Counted from the stretch's first letter, positions 25,058 to 34,160 are shown. The stretch: 64,000 nucleotides of DNA from Rhizobium croatiense (GCF_019793465.1 NZ_JAILYJ010000011.1:170594-234593); one strand, 5' to 3'. The notes: generated by a model from the sequence alone, not told the origin. Numbers and translations are program-made.

Positions 25058-25780
25058 CTATTTTCCGTCAAGCCACTCCTGCAGCTCCGCCTCGGCCCGT
25101 TCCAATGCGCTGTAATTCAGTAGCTTGCGTAACAACGCGACGGTCACGGCGCGGGCGCGCAGGTTGAAGCGGCCGTCTTCGTGGTCGTCGCCGGCGGCCT
25201 GATAAACGTCGAGCTTGTCATAGAGCTGCTGCAGGCGGTTCTGCACGCTGCGCAGCGACAGGCCACGGCGTTTGGCGATCGCCCGGTCGGTCAGGCCGAG
25301 CGCGATATCGACGAGGATCTCGTATTCGGAATCGGTGAAGCCGTTCGTCTGGCCGAGGCTCTTCTGCTGCAGGCCTCGCACCTCGCGGTCGATGACGCAC
25401 TGGCTCTCGATGAAGATCGAACGCAGGGCAAGCTTCAGCCGCTCGTCTGAAGCTGATTTCAGCACATAGCCATAGGCGGCGCCGTCCGGCACGATGCGCG
25501 AGACGCCGCGCACATAGGCCTCGTCCGAATAATTCGACCAGAACAGGATGCGTGTCTCCGGCCGCTCCTTCCAGATCGTACGCGCCGCCTCTATGCCGTT
25601 TCTATTCGCCATCTGCAGGTCCATGACGATGTGCGCCGACTTATGGTCGCGAGCAAGCTTCTCGCCGGCGGTTCCGTTCTCCGCCTCGATGACCGTGTCG
25701 CATTCCGGCAGGGCGGCATTGACCGCCTCGTGCAGATAGGACCGGTGCAACGGGTCGTCCTCGACGATCAGAACCTTCAT
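25058..25780 (-). CDS. NarL/LuxR-type response regulator
   Basis: 240 aa from ATG 25780, preceded by GAGGCGAA; an upstream ATG in the same frame (25828) would run into the kinase gene. Receiver domain: acidic pocket ED(7-9), phospho-acceptor D54 in IVMDLQM, and the K in VLKSAS. The output domain is a LuxR HTH (FTDSEYEILVDIALGLTDRAIAKRRG, in part; LSLRSVQNRLQQLYDKL). It follows its kinase by 13 bp. The partner genes divergent from the pair encode a ribose-type ABC transporter, the likely target. Confidence 0.9.
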   Translation of the reverse strand: MKVLIVEDDPLHRSYLHEAVNAALPECDTVIEAENGTAGEKLARDHKSAHIVMDLQMANRNGIEAARTIWKERPETRILFWSNYSDEAYVRGVSRIVPDGAAYGYVLKSASDERLKLALRSIFIESQCVIDREVRGLQQKSLGQTNGFTDSEYEILVDIALGLTDRAIAKRRGLSLRSVQNRLQQLYDKLDVYQAAGDDHEDGRFNLRARAVTVALLRKLLNYSALERAEAELQEWLDGK

Positions 25781-25793
25781 TTCGCCTCGCTCC

Positions 25794-27032
25794 TCAATTT
25801 GGTTCGTCCCCCAGCCCATTCGGCGCAAGCGGCAGCACGACGCGGACCGCGGTTCCGCGGTTGTTATGGCCGGGTCCCGTCGTGAAGCGCGCTGAGATCA
25901 GCCGGGCGCGGGTCTTCATGTTGTCGATGCCGCCGCCGATCCGTCCCCGGACCTTGGAGAGCCCGGTTCCGTCGTCGGAAATTTCGATCGACAGCTGTTC
26001 CCTGTCGGCCTCGAGCCGCACCCTGATTGCCAGGGGCGCGGCATGGCGCACGGCATTGTTGATCGCCTCCTGGGCGATCCGGAACAAGGCGACGCTGACG
26101 GTCGGTTCCAGTTGCTCCAGCGCGCCGTTCGTTTCATCGACCAGGCCCCATTCGATCGTCGATCCGGCGTCGCGCGTCGAGCGGTCGAGATGATGCTCGA
26201 TTGCCTGGGCAAGGCCGAAGAGCTGCAGCACGGAGGGTTTTGCCTGCTCGATGATCTGCCGGAGATCCTGCATGCAATGCTGCAGGGATCGCGAAACGGG
26301 TTCCAGCGCCTCGGCCGTGACCTCGCCATTGCGGGACAGCCGATCGATCCGGCGCGCAAGCCGCGTCAGGTCGGCAAGCGTCTGGTCGTGAAGGTCCATG
26401 CCGATCCGCTGACGCTCCTGCTCCAGTGCTTCGGTCAGCTTCAGGGCGCCCTGCCGCAAGCCCTCCTCACGGGCGCGGGCCTCCGCCTCCACGATCGCCG
26501 AGCGTTGCGCTTGCTCGGCCGCCTGCAGCGCGAAGAAATAGGGCGTCAGCAGATCGGCGATAATGCGGGCGCGCTCGATATCCTCCATCGTATAGGCACC
26601 GGCTTTGTGAGACGAGCAGGAAAGCGCTGCAATGATCGTGCCCTGCACCTTCATCGGGACATGGAGGCGGCTTCTCAGCGATTGTTCGACGATCGGCCGC
26701 TTGAACGCGCCCTCGAAATGGAAGCGCGGGTCCGTCATGGCATCGTCGGCAAGCAGAAAGTCGACCTCGCCCCACAGCAGCGAGCGAATGGGACTGTTGA
26801 CCACCGGCGCACCGGCAATCTCGCCCCAGGCGGTCTCGATCCCGGTCTCATAGGCCGTGTGGTAATTGCCGCCTTCTAGCAGCACGCAGACGTCAAGATG
26901 GTCGTGCGGGATGATATGCGCGACCTCGGCCGCCACGGAGCGGATCGCCGAGCGGAAATCGAGCTGGCCGGCGAGCAGCCGGGAAATGCCGAGATAATGG
27001 TCGAACAGGGCTGCGGGTGCAAGTTGCAGCAT
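25794..27032 (-). CDS. GAF-domain sensor histidine kinase (NarX/DegS type, soluble)
   Basis: 412 aa without transmembrane segments. Residues ~20-170 form a GAF domain; a coiled coil (AEARAREEGLRQGALKLTEA) leads to the HisKA_3 box with phospho-His215 in IGMDLHDQTLADL; the HATPase ends the protein with N box EAINNAVRHA, and G boxes DDGTGL and GGGIDNM. A cytoplasmic ligand or redox signal is expected. Cotranscribed with the response regulator, and divergent from the transporter operon at 27309. Confidence 0.9.
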   Translation of the reverse strand: MLQLAPAALFDHYLGISRLLAGQLDFRSAIRSVAAEVAHIIPHDHLDVCVLLEGGNYHTAYETGIETAWGEIAGAPVVNSPIRSLLWGEVDFLLADDAMTDPRFHFEGAFKRPIVEQSLRSRLHVPMKVQGTIIAALSCSSHKAGAYTMEDIERARIIADLLTPYFFALQAAEQAQRSAIVEAEARAREEGLRQGALKLTEALEQERQRIGMDLHDQTLADLTRLARRIDRLSRNGEVTAEALEPVSRSLQHCMQDLRQIIEQAKPSVLQLFGLAQAIEHHLDRSTRDAGSTIEWGLVDETNGALEQLEPTVSVALFRIAQEAINNAVRHAAPLAIRVRLEADREQLSIEISDDGTGLSKVRGRIGGGIDNMKTRARLISARFTTGPGHNNRGTAVRVVLPLAPNGLGDEPN

Positions 27033-27203
27033 TGTCAGTTCCTCCCCGTCACGACAGGCTCCTCAACCTGCCATGATCCTTTCCCAGTAAGCGCCGCGGA
27101 AACGCCGCCGTCTTGCATAAACCCGCAGCTTGTTGCGCAAAACCCGCAAACGACTTGCCGCCTTGCCCCTGTACAGGCCTGCCGATCTCCCGCATCCTGC
27201 CCT

Positions 27204-27223
27204 TACTGAGAGGAGGAAGCTCA
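27204..27223 (+). promoter_or_regulatory. Small hairpin enclosing a Shine-Dalgarno-like sequence
   Basis: ACTGAG and CTCAGT can pair around the loop AGGAGGAAG, so a strong ribosome-binding sequence sits in the loop. Immediately after it a GTG opens a 32-codon frame overlapping the binding-protein start. Confidence 0.35.
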
Positions 27224-27322
27224 GTGCAAGAACAATTTTCACTCGGACCCTTGGGTCCAACCGGAGTGAAGCGATCGGCCGACCGGCGCGATCATGAGGG
27301 AGGAAGACATGACAATTCGTAA
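27224..27322 (+). CDS. Possible 32-aa leader peptide
   Basis: A GTG at 27224 lies six bases after AGGAGGA (27211-27217) and opens a frame VQEQFSLGPLGPTGVKRSAD... that ends with TAA at 27320-27322, 12 bp into the binding-protein gene. The ribosome site is better than for most genes here, but the product has no recognisable family and could be chance. If translated, it would couple to or interfere with initiation at 27309. Confidence 0.3.
   Translation: MQEQFSLGPLGPTGVKRSADRRDHEGGRHDNS
27238..27270. promoter_or_regulatory. Nested dyad upstream of the ribose-type operon
   Basis: The perfect dyad GGACCC-TT-GGGTCC (27245-27258) is enclosed by TTCACTC (27238-27244) and GAGTGAA (27264-27270). It can be an operator or a leader hairpin; it sits 39 bp before the binding-protein ATG and downstream of the divergent kinase. 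Confidence 0.4.
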
Positions 27323-28325
27323 GATGCTTCTGGCATCGGCCGCTATTGCTTGCGCCGCGATGCCCGTTTCTGCCCTTGCCGACACTTCGGGCAAGAAGAT
27401 CGCCCTTTCCAACAACTATGCCGGCAACTCGTGGCGTCAGGCCATGCTGACGAGCTGGAGCAAAGTGACGGGCGAAGCCGTCAAATCAGGCGTCGTTGCC
27501 GCAGCCGATCCCTTCACCACCGCCGAAAACCAGGCGACGGAACAGGCGGCGCAAATCCAGAACATGATCCTGCAGGGCTATGATGCCATCGTCCTGAACG
27601 CCGCCTCGCCTACGGCACTGAACGGTGCGGTCAAAGAAGCCTGCGACGCCGGCATCACCGTCGTTTCCTTCGATGGCATCGTCACCGAACCCTGCGCCTG
27701 GCGCATCGCGGTCAATTTCAAAGAAATGGGCCGTAGCGAGGTGGAATACCTGTCGAAGAAACTCCCGCAAGGGGGCAATCTGCTCGAGATCCGCGGCCTT
27801 GCGGGCGTCTTCGTCGATGACGAGATCTCGGCCGGCATCCACGAGGGCGTCAAGCAGTTCCCGCAGTTCAAGATTGTCGGCTCCGTGCATGGCGATTGGG
27901 CGCAGGACGTGGCGCAGAAGGCTGTTGCAGGCATCCTGCCGAGCCTGCCCGAAATCGTCGGTGTGGTGACGCAGGGTGGTGATGGCTATGGCGCTGCGCA
28001 GGCGATTGCCGCGACCGACCGGAAGATGCCGATCATCATCATGGGGAACCGCGAAGATGAATTGAAGTGGTGGAAGGAGCAGAAGGACGCCAAAGGCTAC
28101 GAGACAATGTCCGTTTCGATCGCGCCCGGCGTCTCGACGCTTGCTTTCTGGGTGGCCCAGCAGATCCTTGACGGCAAGCAGGTCAAGAAGGACCTCGTCG
28201 TGCCCTTCCTGCGGATCGACCAGGACAATCTCGAAACCAACCTCGCCAATACCCAGGCCGGTGGTGTCGCCAACGTTGAGTACACGCAGGCGGATGCGAT
28301 CAAGGTCATCGAGTCGGCAAAGTAA
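27309..28325 (+). CDS. Ribose-type (CUT2) sugar ABC substrate-binding protein
   Basis: 338 aa from ATG 27309 with GAGGGAGGAA upstream. Sec signal (MTIRKMLLASAAIACAAMPVSALA). The mature part is a periplasmic-binding-protein type I fold: KIALSNNYAGNSWRQAM, then QNMILQGYDAIVLNAASPTAL, the hinge-proximal GAVKEACDAGITVVSFDG, and later EIVGVVTQGGDGYG. These match RbsB-like proteins. First gene of a complete CUT2 importer; a strong 15-bp stem-loop follows its stop. Confidence 0.9.
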   Translation: MTIRKMLLASAAIACAAMPVSALADTSGKKIALSNNYAGNSWRQAMLTSWSKVTGEAVKSGVVAAADPFTTAENQATEQAAQIQNMILQGYDAIVLNAASPTALNGAVKEACDAGITVVSFDGIVTEPCAWRIAVNFKEMGRSEVEYLSKKLPQGGNLLEIRGLAGVFVDDEISAGIHEGVKQFPQFKIVGSVHGDWAQDVAQKAVAGILPSLPEIVGVVTQGGDGYGAAQAIAATDRKMPIIIMGNREDELKWWKEQKDAKGYETMSVSIAPGVSTLAFWVAQQILDGKQVKKDLVVPFLRIDQDNLETNLANTQAGGVANVEYTQADAIKVIESAK

Positions 28326-28334
28326 TCTCCCGGC

Positions 28335-28370
28335 GAATGCCGCGCGGCCGCAAATGGCCGCGCGGCATTC
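28335..28370 (+). terminator. Strong intercistronic stem-loop
   Basis: GAATGCCGCGCGGCC (28335-28349) pairs perfectly with GGCCGCGCGGCATTC (28356-28370) over 15 bp with a GCAAAT loop, ten bases after the binding-protein stop. There is no U-run, so it probably protects the upstream mRNA or attenuates expression of the ATPase and permeases rather than ending transcription fully. Confidence 0.75.
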
Positions 28371-28396
28371 CTTGCGATCAGGTCTGGCGGGCTAGC

Positions 28397-29848
28397 ATGG
28401 ATGACGTTTTGAAGGCGATGATCGCCGTCGAAGACGCCAAGGTGAGCTTCGGCGCCGTCAGGGCGCTCGATGGCGTCACGCTCCGCGTCATGCCGGGCGA
28501 ATGCGTCGGCCTGGTCGGGCACAACGGCGCAGGAAAATCGACGATCGTCAGCGTGATCAATGGCGGCCTGACGCCGCATGAGGGAAGCGTGGCGAGTGAT
28601 GGCGAGCGGCTGGAGCGCTATGGCATCAACACCGCGCGAGCCCGCGGCGTGCGCTGCGTCTTCCAGGAACTGTCCCTCTGCCCGAATCTCTCCATCGAAG
28701 AAAATACGCGTATCATGCACCGCCATCTCGGTGGCTTCGGCTGGCGCAGGCGTGCCGCAAAAATCATCGAGAGAAGCCTCGATGCCGTCTTTCCCGGTCA
28801 TGGCATCGATAGCGGCCGTGCCGTCGGGGATCTTTCGATCGCCGAACGGCAGATGGTCGAGATAGCAATGGCTTTTTCCGATGCCGGCATATCGCCGCGG
28901 CTGGTGATCCTCGACGAACCGACCTCGTCGCTCGACGCAAGCCTCGCCCGCCAGATGCGCGACCATGTCCGGCGCTTCGTCGCGGCCGGCGGCTCCGTCA
29001 TCTTCATTTCGCATATCCTGCACGAGATTCTCGACACTGCCGACCGCATCATCGTCATGAAGGATGGACGCGTTGTTGCTGAACGTCCCGCGCAGGAATT
29101 TGACCATCATGGACTTGTGAAGGCCATGGGAACGGTTGCAAAGGAAGAAACCGGCGTCCGCCCGGCACGCGCGCAGTCCGACGCTGCCCTCGTTCTGTCG
29201 CATCAAACGGCTGGCCGGCCTTTCATGGCCCGCAAGGGCGAAATCATCGGACTGGCAGGCCTTGCCGGCCACGGGCAGACCGAACTCCTGCTCGCGCAGT
29301 ATGCAGCCCAATCGGGCAACTGGCTGCCCGAACGCGATCCACTCGTCACCTTCGTTGCCGGTGACCGCCGCCTTAATGGCGTCTTCGAACTGTGGAGCAT
29401 CCTGCGCAATTTCTCGATTGCCTCGCTCCGCGATTTGTCGCGACGGGGTGTCATCCTCCCGGACGAAGAACAGACGAAAGGCGCCGACTGGAAGCGGCGG
29501 ATCGAAATCCGCACACCCGATATGGCGAACCCTATCCTGTCGCTTTCCGGCGGCAACCAGCAGAAGGTGCTGTTTGCGCGCGCGCTTGCGACACACGCGC
29601 CCGTCGTTCTGATGGACGATCCTATGCGCGGCGTCGACGTCGGAACCAAGCAGGAAGTCTATGCTATCATCCGCGAGGAAGCATCGCGCGGGCGCACCTT
29701 CATCTGGTATTCGACCGAGACCGATGAAGTCCGCCTCTGCGACCGCGTCTATGTCTTCCGCGAGGGCCGCATCACCGCCGAACTGGCCGGCGATGCCGTC
29801 AACGAGACGAACATCATCGCCGCCTCCTTCGAGGGGGTCGCCGCATGA
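28397..29848 (+). CDS. CUT2 sugar ABC transporter ATP-binding protein (tandem domains)
   Basis: 483 aa from ATG 28397; the open frame begins further upstream but that part overlaps the hairpin. Domain 1: Walker A GHNGAGKST, signature LSIAERQMVEIA, Walker B LVILDEPTSSLD. Domain 2 starts with the degenerate GLAGHGQTELLLA and has LSGGNQQKVLFA and VVLMDDPMRGVD. The second half seems compact, a little short of the usual ~500 aa for RbsA. Overlaps the first permease by ATGA. Confidence 0.92.
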   Translation: MDDVLKAMIAVEDAKVSFGAVRALDGVTLRVMPGECVGLVGHNGAGKSTIVSVINGGLTPHEGSVASDGERLERYGINTARARGVRCVFQELSLCPNLSIEENTRIMHRHLGGFGWRRRAAKIIERSLDAVFPGHGIDSGRAVGDLSIAERQMVEIAMAFSDAGISPRLVILDEPTSSLDASLARQMRDHVRRFVAAGGSVIFISHILHEILDTADRIIVMKDGRVVAERPAQEFDHHGLVKAMGTVAKEETGVRPARAQSDAALVLSHQTAGRPFMARKGEIIGLAGLAGHGQTELLLAQYAAQSGNWLPERDPLVTFVAGDRRLNGVFELWSILRNFSIASLRDLSRRGVILPDEEQTKGADWKRRIEIRTPDMANPILSLSGGNQQKVLFARALATHAPVVLMDDPMRGVDVGTKQEVYAIIREEASRGRTFIWYSTETDEVRLCDRVYVFREGRITAELAGDAVNETNIIAASFEGVAA

Positions 29849-30789
29849 CGTTCCGATTCTCCGCGGACGCGATGCGTCTTGCCATCCCCGCCCTATCGCT
29901 GACCCTGCTACTCGCTTCCGTCTTCTGGCTGCAGCCGCGCGCCATGAGCTATGTCGGGCTCAACCTGCTGTTCAACCTGGCCGTGCCGATCGCGCTTGCG
30001 ACGATCGCCCAGATGCTCGTCATGGCGGTCAACGATCTCGATCTCTCCATGGGCACCTTCGTCAGCTTCGTCGCCTGCGTCAGCGCCACTTTTCTGCGCG
30101 ATGCGCCCGTTATCGGAATCCTGATCCTTGCCGGCGCGATCGCAGCCTATGCGGCGCTCGGCGTAGTGATCCATTTGCGCAACCTGCCATCGATCGTGGT
30201 GACCCTCGGTATGAGCTTCGTCTGGGGCGGCCTTGCCGTGCTGCTGCTGCCGGCGCCGGGCGGGCAGGCGCCGGACTGGGTGCGCTGGCTCATGACCGTC
30301 AAGCCGCCGCTGGCGCCGATGGCGATCGTCGCCAGCATCGTCATTGCCGCCGTCGCGCATCTTCTCGTCATGCGCTCCTCACTCGGCGTGCTGATCCGCG
30401 GCATCGGCGGCAATCAGCGTTCGGTGGAGCGCGCCGGTTGGTCGATCGTCGCGGCTCGCGCCGCAGCCTATGGGCTCGCCGGTGCCTTCGCTGTTCTTGC
30501 CGGTATCGCCCTTGTTGGTCTCACGACCTCGGCCGACGCCAACATCGCGCTGCGCTACACGCTGCTGTCGATCGCCGGCGTCATCCTCGGCGGCGGCGAG
30601 TTTATCGGCGGCCGCGTCTCTCCGATCGGCGCCGTCATCGGGGCGCTGACACTGACGCTCGCCGGCTCTTTCCTGTCCTTCCTGCGCATCTCGCCCGACT
30701 GGCAGATCGGCGCTCAGGGCGCGATCCTGATCATCGTGCTGGCGCTGCGCCTGATGCTGAACCGCCTCGAGAAGCGGGAGAAACGCTGA
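29845..30789 (+). CDS. CUT2 sugar ABC transporter permease 1
   Basis: 314 aa, eight to ten hydrophobic segments, with the RbsC-like stretch MAVNDLDLSMGTFVSFVA and later GGEFIGGRVSPIGAVIGAL (the family GG motif near the C-terminal end). ATG overlaps the ATPase stop, and its own TGA overlaps the next ATG (TGATG). Probably forms a heterodimer with permease 2. Confidence 0.9.
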   Translation: MTFRFSADAMRLAIPALSLTLLLASVFWLQPRAMSYVGLNLLFNLAVPIALATIAQMLVMAVNDLDLSMGTFVSFVACVSATFLRDAPVIGILILAGAIAAYAALGVVIHLRNLPSIVVTLGMSFVWGGLAVLLLPAPGGQAPDWVRWLMTVKPPLAPMAIVASIVIAAVAHLLVMRSSLGVLIRGIGGNQRSVERAGWSIVAARAAAYGLAGAFAVLAGIALVGLTTSADANIALRYTLLSIAGVILGGGEFIGGRVSPIGAVIGALTLTLAGSFLSFLRISPDWQIGAQGAILIIVLALRLMLNRLEKREKR

Positions 30790-31739
30790 TGACGTCTCGC
30801 CTCAATCTTATCGGCAGACCCTGGATCTGGTCGTGGCTTGCCGCCTTCGTCGTCTGGTTCCTGACGATCATGGTGACCTTCGGCGCCAGCACGCTCGGCC
30901 TATCGCAGGCCGCCCTCACCTTCGCCGCCTTCTCGGTCATCGTCGGCATCGGCCAGATGTTCGTCATCACGCTCGGTCCCGGCAACATCGATCTCTCGGT
31001 TCCCGCCACCATGACGCTTGCCGGTACCGTGGCGCTGAAACTGATGAATGTCGAAAACGGTATGGTCCTGCCGGGGCTCCTGATTGCCATCGCCATCGGC
31101 CTTGCCGTCGGTATCGGCAATTATGTGCTCATCAAGGCGCTCAGGATTCCGCCGATCATCGCCACGCTTTCGGTGAGCTTCATCGTGCAATCCGCGGCGA
31201 TCTGGACGAACCGCGGCTTGCGCATCAAGCCCCCAAGCATGCTCGCGGAATTCACCACCTCGACCACGCTTGGCGTGCCGAACGTGGCGATCGTCGCATT
31301 CTTCATCTCGCTGATCGCCTGGTTCCTCCTCGAGAAGACGATATATGGTCGCTGGATCTCGGCGATCGGCCAGAGCATGCCGGCCGCCCGCATGGCCGGA
31401 ATACCAGTCGACGGCACGCGCTTCGTCACATACCTCTTCTGTGCCGTGCTCGCATCCGTCGCGGGTTATCTGCTTGCCTGCTTCTCCGGCGGCGCGGCGC
31501 TCAACATGGGCTCGGAATATCTGCTGACCTCGATCGCCGTCGTCGTGATTGGCGGCACGGCGGTCGCCGGCGGCGATTCCAACGTACCCGGCATCTGGGG
31601 CGCATCGCTCTTCATGTTCCTTGTTGTTTCCATGCTCAACACCTACGGGCTCGGCGCCGGCATCCGCCTCATCATGACCGGCCTCATCATCATCAGCGTC
31701 ATCATGCTTGCCGGCGGCCGGCGGGCTGGCATGCGATAA
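30789..31739 (+). CDS. CUT2 sugar ABC transporter permease 2
   Basis: 316 aa from the ATG overlapping the previous stop. Similar layout to permease 1: ITLGPGNIDLSVPATMTLAG, RIPPIIATLSVSFIVQS and GGTAVAGGDSNVPGIWGAS are the typical RbsC-family signatures. The longer open frame that begins at 29661 is an out-of-frame shadow in its first third. Confidence 0.9.
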   Translation: MTSRLNLIGRPWIWSWLAAFVVWFLTIMVTFGASTLGLSQAALTFAAFSVIVGIGQMFVITLGPGNIDLSVPATMTLAGTVALKLMNVENGMVLPGLLIAIAIGLAVGIGNYVLIKALRIPPIIATLSVSFIVQSAAIWTNRGLRIKPPSMLAEFTTSTTLGVPNVAIVAFFISLIAWFLLEKTIYGRWISAIGQSMPAARMAGIPVDGTRFVTYLFCAVLASVAGYLLACFSGGAALNMGSEYLLTSIAVVVIGGTAVAGGDSNVPGIWGASLFMFLVVSMLNTYGLGAGIRLIMTGLIIISVIMLAGGRRAGMR

Positions 31740-31753
31740 ACGGAAAGACCATC

Positions 31754-32668
31754 ATGGCAGAGGCCAGCATTTACGAAATTCACGACCCCCGCTTCCGGCA
31801 GATGATCGTGACGAGCGCCGGCCTCGACGAACTCTATTCTGGCTGCCGCTGGGCGGAGGGTCCCGTCTGGTTCAACGATGCCAACCAGCTACTGTGGAGC
31901 GACATTCCCAACCAGCGCATGCTGCGGTGGACGCCCGAGGGCGGCGTCTCCGTCTACCGGCAACCCTCCAACTTCACCAACGGCCACACGCGCGACCGGC
32001 AGGGGCGGTTGATCTCCTGCGAACATGGCGGGCGCCGCGTAACGCGCACCGAGATCGACGGCTCGATCACCGTGCTTGCCGACCGTTTTGAGGGCGCCAG
32101 GCTCAATTCGCCGAACGATGTGGTGGTGAAGTCGGACGGTACGATCTGGTTTACCGATCCGACCTACGGCATCATGTCCGACTATGAGGGCTACCAGGCC
32201 GAGCCGGAGCAGGCGACCCGCAACGTCTACCGCTTCGATCCGGCGACCGGCGGGCTTACGGCTGTCGTCAATGATTTCATCCAGCCGAACGGCCTCGCCT
32301 TCTCGCCTGACGAAACGATCCTCTACATTGCGGACTCGGCGGCCAGCCACGACGAAAACCTGCCGCGCCACATCCGCGCCTTCGACGTCGTCGACGGCAG
32401 CGGGCTCACCAACGGCCGCGTCTTCTGCCAGATCGATAATGGCATTCCTGACGGTATTCGCACTGACATGAACGGGAACCTCTGGTCGAGTGCGGGTGAT
32501 GGCGTGCATTGCTTCGAGCCGACCGGCAAGCTGATCGGCAAGATCCGCGTGCCTCAGACCGTCGCGAACCTCACCTTCGGCGGCCCCAGACGCAACCGGC
32601 TGTTCATCGCCGCGACACGGTCGGTTTATTCGGTATATGTCGCCACGGCCGGCGCTCAGAGGCCGTGA
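31754..32668 (+). CDS. SMP-30/gluconolactonase-type lactonase
   Basis: 304 aa. Six-bladed propeller family with the expected metal ligands: Glu in CRWAEGPVWF, Asn in RLNSPNDVVV, and Asp in YIADSAAS. Hydrolyses a sugar lactone to the acid in the cytoplasm, so the ribose-type operon probably feeds an oxidative route (sugar to lactone to sugar acid), even though no sugar dehydrogenase is in this operon. ATG 31754 is 14 bp after the permease stop. Confidence 0.88.
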   Translation: MAEASIYEIHDPRFRQMIVTSAGLDELYSGCRWAEGPVWFNDANQLLWSDIPNQRMLRWTPEGGVSVYRQPSNFTNGHTRDRQGRLISCEHGGRRVTRTEIDGSITVLADRFEGARLNSPNDVVVKSDGTIWFTDPTYGIMSDYEGYQAEPEQATRNVYRFDPATGGLTAVVNDFIQPNGLAFSPDETILYIADSAASHDENLPRHIRAFDVVDGSGLTNGRVFCQIDNGIPDGIRTDMNGNLWSSAGDGVHCFEPTGKLIGKIRVPQTVANLTFGGPRRNRLFIAATRSVYSVYVATAGAQRP

Positions 32669-32729
32669 GCTTGCCGCGCCGATTTAGAATGGTGAAATCA
32701 TCCTCGCCGGCTCCGACCCGCGCTCTTAA

Positions 32730-33659
32730 TCATGAGGAGCGCAGCAAGGTGTCGATCTCGGCGCGCGAAGGCATGGCGGGGGCAGTGCCTGGCCGGGTCA
32801 CGGCGATTGCCGCGGTCGCGCAGCCAAAACGGACGGCCTCGATCGGCGCTTGTCCTTCAGAGATCGCCGTGGCGAAGCCGCCGAGGAAAGCGTCGCCGGC
32901 CCCTGTCGTGTCAATGACGTTGCCCGCCGAAAAAGCAGACACAAGCTGGCTCTGCCCGGCGGTGTGGTACAGCGCGCCTCGTGCGCCGAGCGTGATGATC
33001 ACCGCTCTCGCTCCGCGATCCAGCAGTGTGCTGGCCGCCGCACGCGCCTGCTCATCCGTTTCGATTGCATGTCCCACCAATTCGGCTGCCTCGACCTCGT
33101 TGGGGACAATGAAATCGCACAGGCTATAGATACTGTCCGGTATGGCGTGGGCGGGCGCCGGGTTAAAAATGGTCGTGGCCCCTGCCCTTTTGGCCATCGA
33201 CAACCCATGCATGGCGGCCTCGAGCGGCTGTTCGAGCTGGGTCATGAAGATGGCGGCGCTTTCGATCTCCGCCCGGTTCGCATCGACATCCTCGATGCCG
33301 ATGAGGCCCGCCGCGCCCGGTGCGACGATGATGGCATTGTCGCCGCTCACCTCGTCGACGAAGATGAAGGCGGCGCCGCTGGAAACGCCGTCCATCTTCA
33401 TCACATTGGCTTTGACGCCCGCCTCCGCATAGGCTGAAAGCGCCATCGCGCCGAACGGGTCGTTGCCGACCCGTGAGATGAAGGTCACCTTGCCGCCCGC
33501 CTTTGCCGCCGCAATTGCCTGATTGGACCCCTTGCCTCCCGGCCCGAGCGTGAAACCGGAGCCCATCAGCGTCTCGGCAATATGGGGCAGGCGCTTTGCC
33601 TTATAGGCAGTGTCGGCAGCAAAAATGCCTAGGATGACGATCCTGCTTTTCTCGCTCAT
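32730..33659 (-). CDS. PfkB-family sugar kinase (ribokinase-like)
   Basis: 309 aa from ATG 33659, which overlaps the stop of the RbsD gene (ATGA). N-terminal PfkB signature GPGGKGSNQAIAAAKAGG and C-terminal signature IDTTGAGDAFLGGF with the catalytic Asp are intact. Phosphorylates a sugar in the cytoplasm after import. Last gene of the LacI-controlled operon; it converges on the lactonase gene with a 61-bp gap that has no clear terminator. Confidence 0.9.
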   Translation of the reverse strand: MSEKSRIVILGIFAADTAYKAKRLPHIAETLMGSGFTLGPGGKGSNQAIAAAKAGGKVTFISRVGNDPFGAMALSAYAEAGVKANVMKMDGVSSGAAFIFVDEVSGDNAIIVAPGAAGLIGIEDVDANRAEIESAAIFMTQLEQPLEAAMHGLSMAKRAGATTIFNPAPAHAIPDSIYSLCDFIVPNEVEAAELVGHAIETDEQARAAASTLLDRGARAVIITLGARGALYHTAGQSQLVSAFSAGNVIDTTGAGDAFLGGFATAISEGQAPIEAVRFGCATAAIAVTRPGTAPAMPSRAEIDTLLRSS

Positions 33660-34117
33660 CGGACCGCCTCCTCGGCCGGAATGACGCCCTTGGTCAGAAG
33701 GAAACATCCATAGAACCGCAGTTCCCCCGTTGCGATCACGCAATAGGCCTGCTTGGCGATGTCGTAGAAGGCCATGCGTTCGACGGGATACATCGGCGAT
33801 GGCTTGCCCTCGGCGCGATCGACAATCGCCTGGACCTCCTGCTGAATCGGCGGAATTTCATCGGGATTGCCGATCACTTCCATGCGGCCGACCGACGGCT
33901 GAATTGGGGTGTCCAGCGGCAAGACCGACAGGACCGCGTCGATTGCCTGCGGCGCGGGAATGTTTTCCATGGTCAGCAATTTACCGAGACGCGTCTGGCG
34001 GGCTATCGAATCCGATGGAAAATTCATGTCGGAGATGACGAGATAGTCGCCGTGTCCCATGTTGCAAAGTGCTTGCAGAATGTCGCCGTTGAGCTCGGCC
34101 CGAATTCCTTTGAGCAT
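33656..34117 (-). CDS. RbsD/FucU-family sugar mutarotase
   Basis: 153 aa from ATG 34117. The fucose/ribose mutarotase family pattern is clear: an early His-Gly in NMGHGDYLVISDMNFPSDS (catalytic His and Asp) and the C-terminal AYCVIATGELRFYGCFLLTKGV containing the Tyr-Gly. It converts anomers of the imported sugar for the kinase. The length (~150) is closer to FucU than to RbsD. Confidence 0.88.
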   Translation of the reverse strand: MLKGIRAELNGDILQALCNMGHGDYLVISDMNFPSDSIARQTRLGKLLTMENIPAPQAIDAVLSVLPLDTPIQPSVGRMEVIGNPDEIPPIQQEVQAIVDRAEGKPSPMYPVERMAFYDIAKQAYCVIATGELRFYGCFLLTKGVIPAEEAVR

Positions 34118-34160
34118 TGATCTTCCATCCTTTTCTCGTCGCCGGAGCACCGGCCGTGCC

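Noticed and set aside
29221..29300. Lost Walker A in the second ATPase domain as a defect
   Set aside because: A degenerate second Walker A (GLAGHGQTE) is normal for RbsA-type tandem ATPases. The same holds for the ATPase at the left edge.
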